Shown: positions 45,001-51,261 of the stretch, piece after piece
Layout: each line of letters opens with the position of its first letter
How positions within the stretch are numbered: the first letter of the stretch is position 1
Source of the DNA: Rhynchopus sp. YZ270_cl-10
Taxonomy: Eukaryota; Euglenozoa; Diplonemea; Diplonemida; Diplonemidae
Assembly (NCBI GenBank): GCA_964035575.1
Contig: OZ037888.1
Span: 1,302,001-1,366,000, forward strand
Direction of reading: 5' to 3'
Length of the DNA: 64,000 bases
Notes under the pieces: generated by a model
Seen by the model: only the letters and a program-made list of their open reading frames with translations
Told to the model about the DNA's origin: nothing
Database searches by the model: none
Translations under genes and position numbers: made by a program

Positions 45001-45996
45001 GCACAGCATGCGATGGTGGGCCACCGCATACTTGTTGCTGCGGGGGGGTCTGTGGTGACGCCTGCGTTTGCGAAGGAGTTGGTGCACTTTGCAGTCTTCG
45101 TGCGGGAGGGTGCACAGGACTGCAGCCAGCTGCAGCAGGCAGCGTGCACGTCGCACACAGAATGCAGCTTCACCACGACATGCACACAGCAGTGGTGTGC
45201 GGCCACCACTGCCACCTCCTGCACTGACTGTGCGCCCGGGACTGGTACATCAACGAACTCCGACTTTGAGTGGTGCCAGAATGATGCGATGTGCAGACGC
45301 GACGGCGACGATGCAGCAGTATGCGACCTGGACACGAAGAGTTGCGTCTGCTCGGATGGGTATTCGGTTCTCACCGCAGCAAAGGTGTGTGTGCAGGACA
45401 AGACTGCGACGACGCCTGTGCGCATCACTGTTGTGTGGGATCTGGAGTGCACACGCTGGCAGCAGGTGTTTGTTGCTCTGTTCCGCGCTATCATTCAGCG
45501 TGCGCTGTCGCTTGCGGCCGGGCAGGACGTGACGCTGAGGATTGAGTGCGGGTCGATCCACGCGACCGCCTTCGCTGAGGCTGTTCCCTACAGCGCGCTT
45601 GCCTCTGCAGACATCCCTGCGCAGCTTGCGCAGGCGTACGCCTCTGACGCTGCCTTCAGCACCATGCGCGACACCCTTGGACACCCCACCTCACACACAG
45701 TCGAGGTTGTCGATGGGTGCAACATACCACATGCGATGAACATCACACGCAACGAGGACGGCTCCTGCTCTGCAGAGGACTGCACACCTGGCTACGAAGT
45801 GAGTGGTGATATTTGTGTCTCGAGCGGCAGTGGTGATGAGCTGCCCAACTGGGCTGTAGTGTTGATCGTGCTTGGGGCTGTTGGGAGTGTCTGCTTTGTT
45901 GTGCTTGCACTGGTATGGTGCAGTTACATGAAGAAACGGCGGAGGGAAAACAAAGACGACGAGAACGATGACGACTCACCAACCACACCGTTCTGA
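36079..45996 (+). CDS. Giant modular type I membrane protein (EGF-like, A and B domains, Pro-Thr stalks)
   Basis: 3305 residues. The ATG at 36079 begins a signal peptide (MIHRAVCVIHILFLSHLAS); the codon further upstream at 36037 is TTG. There are ten EGF-like modules (pattern WC, C, HGD, C, CxC, GY, VC) starting near residues 32, 216, 562, 750, 1093, 1278, 1613, 1805, 2411 and 3063. Each is followed by a second module of about 130 residues (VLVELVW, VRAVL, TVLxPC, DGTCVAVSC) that could have a SEA-like fold, unproven. Five A domains begin near 401, 936, 1453, 1995 and 2594 (CxxAWxKG, WGWTN, LWxGA). Pro-Thr stalks span about 2130-2408 and 2736-2854. One B domain follows at about 2855-3052. A transmembrane helix (WAVVLIVLGAVGSVCFVV, near 3258) and a short charged tail ending DDDSPTTPF close the protein. 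It is probably a cell-surface adhesion or recognition protein; A and B are shared with the array genes. Ligand unknown. Confidence 0.9.
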   Translation: MIHRAVCVIHILFLSHLASVHGTSSVATQVTWCASHATCQMHGDASGVCSSQQCSCSSSYSGKQLCLKKKKEKSPVQVQVHFAITAFQSTHVALINAVLEVVLDTEASRTEVEDGVVSAVFSAVKYRDIVGADIGSHLASLASTAKEYKALHAVLGSPTAIHLAVLAPCNVSSADATERLANGTCVALSCEDGFLLQGGACIVAPAAPPTQGLFKWCVADESCRMHGDGAAACDAAACACSPGYSSVGAAQVCVPAVSAATASADVLVEMVWKVNCMFFSTTFVALVKEVVEDAFGVAPSDVDVDCGTVRAVVLDVAYADMPAAGASIEAKLNLRYANSPLFFLMRILLGMPVSTSVTVQPPCHIAGATQTRRIADGSCTIVACSAGLIPTGGTCSAAGQCTDAWTKGATSLCLLNIPNLHSRKWGWTNRLYGSETMQMYSGATNCNTGAGTIVADVKVLFNGNLLDVVVYMRAGWRVEDMSLHIASSILPYTSSKVYTASPAYFRFKKSGTEGTIFKFRVYTYHLFLAFHTVVCPDIPETALPSTDTPAVAPPTTQATLIQWCLDDASCQMHGDTAATCSDNLCTCNAPYDGVVAGAEVCAATMWDTADVMVRLAWDVSFGVSEAAYLALLGRALEGVLVSTVSQMDVDEGVVRAVLMDVAYTHLAAADINQTLAGLYSSEAAYTAMRDGAGLPRSVVISVFGPCTLPGANETERLTNGLCAAVSCTQGYILDDTTCLVQDNVTTVEYIWCTADETCRMHGDTSAVCVNMACACGSAHTAVLTAEVCVETAAQNRADESADILVELVWRVECTAITAAFAATIRALVEAGVGVQADAASSECGTARFVFTNVTYTAIVDSAEAAKLQLAGNETAADGDMNVTLGMPVAITTTVLAPCSIANATATARTTDGKCVAVSCHNDYISAGGSCVQAGECQTAWARGVTSTCFLNVRGLSAWGWTNQVASTERMTLWVNAVGCNTGAAADVGTVQVSKQNSLLDVTVELADGWRVDTSALWIGGSKLPLNSKGDYTADAAFFPYKSSTATFGSAAANQYLALYVRVCPGTDNTTPTQAPTSAAPATPSPPLAVTTVKWCLTDASCRQHSDTAAVCNTAAHTCTCSPAYTGVVPAAAVCAQLQSDTADVMVELVWDDVTVFQSAFLSLLESMLASMLGPVYHIELSDGAVRSIVSAQYTSIASADVGQTLCALYDTADEYAEMKSVLGLPSQSTLTVLEPCHVPRANETERLANGTCVAVTCQAGDINVNGVCVEDLTPASVLWCVDDSACRMHGDTAATCSDNMCRCASSGFAAFMSAEVCTASGADGTASVLVELVWEVDCDDFTSTLLALAIAAVEAATGVQAAAAVSDCGTARVLLNSVAYSTLLSADIGAALATHTALQALGVPGTTLSVLGPCDAPSGTSSSQRDASGSCRAVACDSGYVLAGGQCIDRGMCESAWVKGAESTSFQNLRRLKSTSWGWTNAISSSESMQLWARARSCNTNRAVHVGDVYVTLEGTVLDITVVMKDTWKLTDVSLWVGTDKLPKKRGYYTARPSRFPYKKTGSGDYRFRVNTYCLYMAMHVTVCKGDPEVTIAPTPAPVLATPAPTVMPTTVIWCTGDEACRAHGDSNATCNTALPACTCSSGFATVASAKLCLDDDAATSPVLVTLAWDADFGSFESSFLALLDAMLEAHLNTDVAVMELADGVVRAVLEGVSYAQLLGVDIGGYLSSLYQLNDEYTRMGDVLGLPFESTVTVLDPCSVFGALETERIADGTCVAVSCDDLYDLDDGECVNATNVTLASQTVYHWCVSDDSCQMHGDASAACNVTTHTCVCSAGYVSVADAEVCVPSDAAAPGTMTSPVLLEVSWRAECSHFSPDFVALVSRVLSGALHTSAVDIAVDCSTVRAVLSDVTYDATLAAGAAVEAVLLQYYANDTAFDIMQQIVGVPHLMSLTVLAPCSVPGATASRYNAAGRCIALGCVTGYALQDNACVSDGRCLSAWVKGDNAFCFLNFKGLPSPRWGWTNKVHASQTMGLWAGADRCNTANGFKVGDVAVSVDRNDIDVSIDVDAGWRVVHTSLWVGSYTLPRSNGGSRCSPWYFPYKRSKGNGRKWYKLTSRPSVLFMSMHVTVCPVCPPPEPTAAPTGLPPTAQPTAIPTAIPTSVPTAVPTAIPTAIPTSILTAIPTAVPTAEPTTIPTAIPTAEPTAIPTAEPTAIPTAEPTAIPTASPTSIPTAVPTLVPTAIPTAIPTAIPTAQPTAIPTSVPTAIPTAIPTAEPTTIPTAIPTAEPTAIPTAEPTAVPTAIPTAVPTSVPTAIPTAVPTYVPTAIPTAEPTAIPTAEPTAIPTAEPTAIPTASPTSIPTAVPTLVPTAIPTAIPTAIPTAIPTAEPTAQPTAVPTVVPTPSPPDVPTIFTWCLTNSSCQQNGDTSATCDNDTNECTCGAGFDPVAFAQVCAPTGGGGSTTADVLVSLSFGSAFGTNATTFTATLTNATQTLLGGGLLVSAEDNGTLTMVFTGVPYDDMVTFDISTYLNQLYSTDPDVVLLLDVLGFTQSTVTVLPPCEFLHASQTTRLVDGSCVLVACETDFSLVNGVCERDEVCYDAWVKLADSTCFDDLTLVDQRWGWSNNLHQTSQSGVLYVGEKTCDEGVAAVGTVQFTYSSGFFNLLSTTTTFEPGWEEQAGHTGRIYVGAEPLPQPDPMQAVYDADPTGFSAVFGNTLLAPAGNFYVAVHTFVCSSLPLPTTAPTAAPPTAAPTHAPTAVPTTAPATVAPTHSPTAVPTAIPTAIPTAEPTAAPTAIPTAIPTAVPTAIPTAPPTAEPTAMPTATPTAAPTAVPTQVPTAVPAAPLVAPTTATPTTPPCTDAPGTVQVVVDGEDLAGVSVTDGMLGWAYNNVQVTLGVPAQMVQQGFQAYLTANYSAPEGANITVTCPDNCLGTPCDVMVAFYTCTACSKDTDGNLPTLLPSAGWTDGGCAPSFSLNGAQHAMVGHRILVAAGGSVVTPAFAKELVHFAVFVREGAQDCSQLQQAACTSHTECSFTTTCTQQWCAATTATSCTDCAPGTGTSTNSDFEWCQNDAMCRRDGDDAAVCDLDTKSCVCSDGYSVLTAAKVCVQDKTATTPVRITVVWDLECTRWQQVFVALFRAIIQRALSLAAGQDVTLRIECGSIHATAFAEAVPYSALASADIPAQLAQAYASDAAFSTMRDTLGHPTSHTVEVVDGCNIPHAMNITRNEDGSCSAEDCTPGYEVSGDICVSSGSGDELPNWAVVLIVLGAVGSVCFVVLALVWCSYMKKRRRENKDDENDDDSPTTPF
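42466..43302 (+). repeat. Minisatellite coding for the first Pro-Thr stalk
   Basis: Tandem 12-base units code for PTAI, PTAE, PTAV and PTSV tetrapeptides over about 280 residues. Larger blocks are duplicated inside it: the stretch around 42640-42720 recurs near 42890-42970, and that around 42710-42830 near 43090-43210. Such a tract should vary in length between alleles. It forms a stiff, probably O-glycosylated spacer. Confidence 0.8.
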
Positions 45997-46884
45997 GTGT
46001 GCCACTGGGGGTGGGGTCACTGGGTAGGGAACAAACTCACCTGCTTGCAAGCGCCACAGCGATGTGTGTTGCTTCTCGCAGGCGGTGTTGCTGTGTACAC
46101 ACGACACAACAAAAGGATAAGAAGCATCTTACACCATTCAACAGTTGCCACCCGACTTTTTGGGGTTCTCCCAAAAGCTGGGAGGTTTTTTTTGATGCGC
46201 GGTGACGTGGCGAAGGTGTGCGCACTGCTGCATTTCTTTTGTTCTGTTATGTTGTGTCCGTTCATCGTTCCTTAACTTCTTTTTAGTGGGTTTTTGTATC
46301 ATTGGAGAATGTATTTTAGTCTTCTTTTCTTGATGTTTTGGGGCATTTTGTTTTGCAGCATCGTTGGTTGTCTAACGTTCCATTATAAACGGTTACAACC
46401 TGACACTATTTGACACCCAAACTGTTCGCATTGGCAAACCGGCGTAGGTGTATCGATGGTATTGCGTTTTTTTCGAACCTTTCCCTCTGGAAATTCCCTT
46501 CGCTGCTGTCCACCAAAAAGGAAAATATTTTCATTAATCCGGTTTTGTTACAGTGTTTCAGTATATCATGGGCATTACAGATATTACAGCAAAACGATGG
46601 TGGGGTAAAAACAATGGTGGATTTGAAGGCTCGAATAAAAATTTGGTGGGGGTTTTTACCCCCAACAACGTTTGCTGTACGTCTCTATTTGTGTGTAAAT
46701 TTATTTTTTTTTTGTTCAACAAAAGAGGAGACGACGCTGGACAAAAAAACTCCATCTTTCGATTGAAAATACTATTTTAAAATCATTTTTTTGATGTCTT
46801 TTTTTCCCCTTCTGTAGTCAGACTCCAAACAAAAACAGATGCAAACCACACCAGAGATTGCTCTCTGTTTTGTTCTCTTTATTT

Positions 46885-46930
46885 GGTGACTAAGCACGAG
46901 AGGCTTAGGATCATCTTATAAACTTTTCTT
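46885..46930 (+). other. GGTGA-family hairpin 2
   Basis: Identical over 46 bases to 19950-19995, including the trailing TTATAAACTTTTCTT, although the flanks differ. Confidence 0.5.
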
Positions 46931-47761
46931 ATTTTTTTTTTGCCGAAGCCATATTCCCCCCCCAACCCCCAACCACCCCCAAACCCAACGGTACTAATAT
47001 TTTGTTATATTTTATTCCACAATACTTTTCTCCCCCTTTTTTTCTAGGTAACTCAATACATTTGACGCTTAGCATAATTCTTAGCAACCTTTTTTCCCCC
47101 CCCTATTTCTTTCCTTTTCCTCAAAGGAGGAGTCTTTTTGCCACCGATATTTGCTTTTTTAAAAAGATTTTTGGGTGTGTCACTGTGTGCTGTGATGCGG
47201 TCACCTCATATTCTCTTTATGCGTTATGTTTCCTTTTCTGTTCTTTCCCCCAACCCTTTCGTATTCATATTTATTCTATTAAGGTCACAACGAAAGGCAT
47301 CCGCTGTGTCTGTTACTTTAAGATTTTGGGCCAACAGTTGAGCACCTCAGATTTTCCGGGCTGGTAAATCACTTTTATCCCTTTCGCCCGAGCATGCCTC
47401 GCACTTTTATCAACTTTGCATTGTTATCATAACCACAACAAACACACAAAAAAAGCAAGGGTACTTCTTTAGCACCCTCTGTACCTTCTTTTCATTAGAA
47501 AAAGAATGTATATGAAACAACTTTGCATTGTTTTGTTTTGCATGCAACGTGAGGCATGGGCATCTTCTTTCCGTTTTCTTCTTCTGATCCAATGGAGAAA
47601 AATTTTTTTCCCCTTCCCTGCAAAAATAGCAACTCTCATTGAAAACTGACAACACCTTTTGTTGTCTTTAACCATTTAAAAATTCTTCTTCTTCCGATGA
47701 TGTGCACAGAGAGGTGACTTCATCTTTCACGTTTTCTCTTTTGAAAATTTTGATTTGTATT

Positions 47762-47794
47762 TAGTGTAGACACCCGAGGGATGAGATTCACTAT
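47762..47794 (-). other. TAGTGGAG-family hairpin, minus strand
   Basis: On the minus strand it reads TATAGTGAATCTCATCCC then TCGGGTGTCTACACTA, followed by AATACAAATCAAAATTTTC. It is the only copy outside array-derived DNA and the only one in reverse orientation, so the family is not just a piece of the array unit. Confidence 0.45.
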
Positions 47795-47867
47795 AACTTT
47801 TCTTTTTTTTTGGTTTTGGTACACTGTTCGCGAGAGGGCTTTGTATTCCAAGTCAACTCTTTTTTGT

Positions 47868-47905
47868 GGTGACTCAGCGAATCTTTTGAGACACTGAGGA
47901 TCACC
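47868..47905 (+). other. GGTGA-family hairpin 3
   Basis: GGTGACTCAG, a loop of 16 bases, CTGAGGATCACC. The stem is perfect except for the two-base GA bulge seen also in copies 1 and 2; the inner stem sequence differs from theirs but still pairs. Confidence 0.5.
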
Positions 47906-49080
47906 TTTCTTTGTTTTCTTTTGTTCGCTTTTTTTCTCAAAACTGCGGCACGGCCTATTTTTTCCCGGTCGTGACTGCCACTAAACACCGTGAAAAAAGC
48001 GCCCTTTTTTTTTTCTAGAATTTCTGAAAAAAAAACCAAGAAATGCCAGTACATGGCATGGCGCTTTTACCATCTTTCTTCCTTCTTGTTGTACACACAA
48101 AAAGGCGAACACGAGGTAGGAACGGGAAAAAAAATGCTTCAAACCGATTATATTATTAAGGTTAGCAACGTGGTGTTTTTAGCACCATTTTTCCGTCATA
48201 TTTTCTACCACTGTGTACAGTAGAATAACAGAAGAATGCTATAAATAACCCTCCCCCATAAAAATGTGCGTATTGTCGATGTAGTGTTTCTATAGTGGCC
48301 AAAATTGATGTGTTCGCGCAAGCCAGGATCAGCAGGTTTGTATATTGTCTTGGTCTCAGTGTGGTCCCGTAGGTGGTACGTCTCCCCTAAAAAAATATCC
48401 CCTCCCCCCCCTCCCATAACCGATCGTGCCGATTTCTTTAGGTTTTCGTGCTTTCCCCGAAAGAAAGAAACTCACCCCCTTCTTCTTCTTCTTCTTCATT
48501 TTGCGTGTGTGTGTGCTTTTTTTTTTGCGGAAACAAATTGTTGTAGTGTATTGTGTTGGTTGCACCTTTTTGTGCGCAACCGCCGCTTTCCCCGAAAGAG
48601 TTGTGCTGGAGTTTTTTTTTTTTGTGGCTACGTTCATTCTTTTCGGCGTTTTCACTTGTTGTGTTTCATCCGCGCTTCTGTTTTTCTTTCCCCATTTTAG
48701 ATGTGTATGTGCACGGGGAGGCACCACATCGTATTTTCGTTTTATCATCTTTCCTTTTTTCGGGAACATTTTTATTGCTCCCTCCTCCTATGCATATCAA
48801 TTTTATTGAATGCATAAGAATTATTTTTTTATCATCTTTCCTTGTCTTCTTTTTGGCCTCAGCACTGCTGACCGTCTTCTGTCTTTTCTTTATAGACTAA
48901 TTCAACCAAGTCACGCTTTTGTCGTTAGGTGACAGCATATAAGAGACTTGGGTTTATCTTAATATCATTTTCCACTTTTTTTTTTTGTTGTCGTATCTTA
49001 CGTGTTCATCTCCTGACTCACTCTGTCGAGGATACGTCCGATGCGGTGACCCGCCCACAGCAGACCCGCCCCCTCTCTTC

Positions 49081-49117
49081 AGGTGACCAAAAAAAGCATC
49101 TCGCTTTTGGATCACCT
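49081..49117 (+). other. GGTGA-family hairpin 4
   Basis: AGGTGACCAAAA, loop, CTTTTGGATCACCT. The inner stem is CCAAAA with TTTTGG, again different from the other copies but complementary. Confidence 0.5.
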
Positions 49118-50119
49118 CATCTACGTTTTCTTTGTCCTCTTTCCCCGCAAAGAACGACGATGTGTTCAAAACAGCGAGCGACAAATTCTCTTTTTATTTC
49201 CAGCGACCCCACACTGAAAAGCTATGTGGCAGTGTTCCGTCTTTGTGGAGTGTGTTGTGTTTAATGATTGTGGACTATTTCAGGGACGTAAGTCTCAATA
49301 TTTTTCACGCCGGGCAGTTGCCTCACCACTGAATGTGGGTTATATCTAGTCTTCGAGATGAGTGCACATTAGGGGACGAGATGAGGGCACATTTATCTCG
49401 GAGAACCAATGCCTGCGTCCGTCCATGAACGGTGATGCGGATTGGCACTTTCCACTTCTCTCTATCTTGTTTTCCCACCTTATTTTGACCCGAGTTTTGC
49501 GGAGTTGGGCCAAAATCAGGTGATTTTCTTTATTGTTGTTTCTACTATTTTGTAAAATATTTTCCTTTGCCATGCTCGCATCAACGGAGGTGATGTCATT
49601 CACCTTTGAGAGCAAATGGCAAAGTCCTTCACGCTTTTAATACACCACCCCCTTTTTTTGCGAATACTTTTACACCCCCTTTCTCTTTCCCGATGTGAGA
49701 ATGGCTGATTATATACCCTCACTTTCTTTTTCTTCCTTTTGGATGAGTATGGCGCCAGCGAGGCTCATCTGCAAAAGGGTCTTCTTCTTTTCTTTTTCCT
49801 TCTTTTTCCTTCTTTTTCTTTAATTCAGAATACTTGAAAAATTTCCGTTGGCAGTGTGCACTATGCAGAGATGCAAAGGTGTCGTGCACGCAGCACTACA
49901 CCTGACAAAAGCATCTGCCAGTTTTTTTTTTTTTTTTTTTTTTTTTTTCAGCAACTCAGAGTCACACAATAGTGGGTAACTCCGCTGTGGTGGTTCGTTG
50001 TGTTCATACTAAGACGCGGAGCTTAGCTGTTTGCACGTCGTCAATGTTCGTAAAACCGTTGTTTGATATCCTCCTTTTGAGCAATCAACTCTCGCTCTGA
50101 TGCCTTACCTGTCTTTCAA

Positions 50120-50151
50120 GGTGACTCAGCATTGTGAGTCTTGAGTTCATC
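50120..50151 (+). other. GGTGA-family hairpin 5
   Basis: GGTGACTCA, loop, TGAGTTCATC. A shorter stem than copies 1-4, keeping the outer GGTGA/TCATC pairing with one G-T pair. Confidence 0.4.
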
Positions 50152-50750
50152 TTCGAAACGTTTCTTTCTCTTTAGGCAAGGTGGAGTGTATTTTTTTTTT
50201 TTTTTTCAGTGCCTGCGTCCGCCGATGAATGGTGAGGCGTTTGCACAACTTCTCTTTTTTTTTTTAGATGTGTGTAGTGAGGCATTCATCTTTTTCAAGT
50301 TTTCTGTCTTCTTACTTTGTCTCAACTCTTCTGCAGAAGTGAAAACAACAACAAGAGATTGATTTTCAGATGTTGTTTGCAATATCTTCTACTGAAGCAA
50401 ACAAAAGGAAAATAATGTGTTTATTGCACACTGTGGTGGCGACTGCACGACTCCAGTAATATTTATTTGTGGAGACGAGATGCATCCGCACGACATGGCA
50501 CATTTTGTGAAAACACAAATATAAGTGTAAGTGGTGCTGTCGGAAGTCGGTCAACGACCTGTCAGCGACCTGTCAAAATATCGACCCTCCGGAGCACCAG
50601 TAAGTGTTAATTCTGTATTTGCACTTAAAGAACAGCAGAACCATTGGAACTTCGTTTACTACAATGCTCCCAACCACCCCGCAACTGGTAAAACAAGAAA
50701 ACCCGAGCAAAATAAAAAATGCACCAAAAATATTGTGCGTTATTTTTTTG

Positions 50751-51261
50751 AACAGTTTTCTCCCCCTTTTTTTTTCCTTCTCTTTTACCTTTCTGACATA
50801 TCCGTCGGAAGGGAGAAAAGAAAATAACATCCCCACGCGTTACTATTCCACTCGTTGCACCACGGCGAGAAGGACCAATTTTTACGGGAAAACCATAAAA
50901 AAAAACATACCCCACTATTGTTTGTGCCCCACTCCTCCGTTCTCTCCCCCGTCATCAGACTCGAGAAATGTTAACGAAATCAGGGGTCTCCACTCGGTAT
51001 AGTATTGAGATCGATGTAGGGGTCAATATTTCAAACCGGATTTTAAGGGAAATCCGAGCCGAGTCCGCCTCTACAGCCATCGAGCAAATGGTAATCAAGG
51101 CGCCCATATCCACAGTACACCCCGTTTTTATTCTACGGCAATTGCTTGTTTGTTTGTGAAACGTGTACTGCAAAATAGATTGTCGTTTTTCTTGTTCAGC
51201 TTTACTGCACGGTCCTCCCCCACTACAGTACTCTCTACACACAATCAAGCAACATTGCAAC
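50751..51261 (+). repeat. Stray copy of the nuclease-gene 5' leader, then leader of the CCCH-PARP gene
   Basis: 50751-50990 matches the sequence upstream of the nuclease gene at 60956 (about 60745-60985), including CGTTGCACCACGGCGAGAAG, the pyrimidine/AG site and the first codons: ATGTTAACGAAATCAGG at 50968 against ATGTTAAGGAAAGCAGG. Similarity then stops. The frame from 50968 continues for 63 codons, ends at 51159 and lacks any nuclease motif, so it is a truncated or chimaeric start rather than a gene. TTTTTCTTGTTCAG (AG 51198-51199) then precedes the next start codon. Confidence 0.6.

Larger units (their letters stand above)
45997..50750. other. Large intergenic region with recurrent hairpins
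   Basis: No gene is supported: frames are short, T-rich and unlike the codon use of the neighbours. It holds GGTGA-family hairpins at 46885-46930, 47868-47905, 49081-49117 and 50120-50151 (a weaker one near 48927-48960), each followed by T/C-rich sequence. A TAGTGGAG-family hairpin lies on the minus strand (47762-47794) and a T run at 49921-49949. The last part (50360-50660) is duplicated at 63040-63240. No tRNA or rRNA was recognised. Confidence 0.5.

Noticed and set aside
46410-49264. Several 100-130-codon frames
   Set aside because: Phe/Leu/Ser-rich translations of T-rich DNA, without the codon bias of neighbouring genes or any domain.
50968-51159. Small 63-codon gene
   Set aside because: The first codons copy the EEP start and the rest has no similarity or matching codon use; more likely a truncated duplicate.
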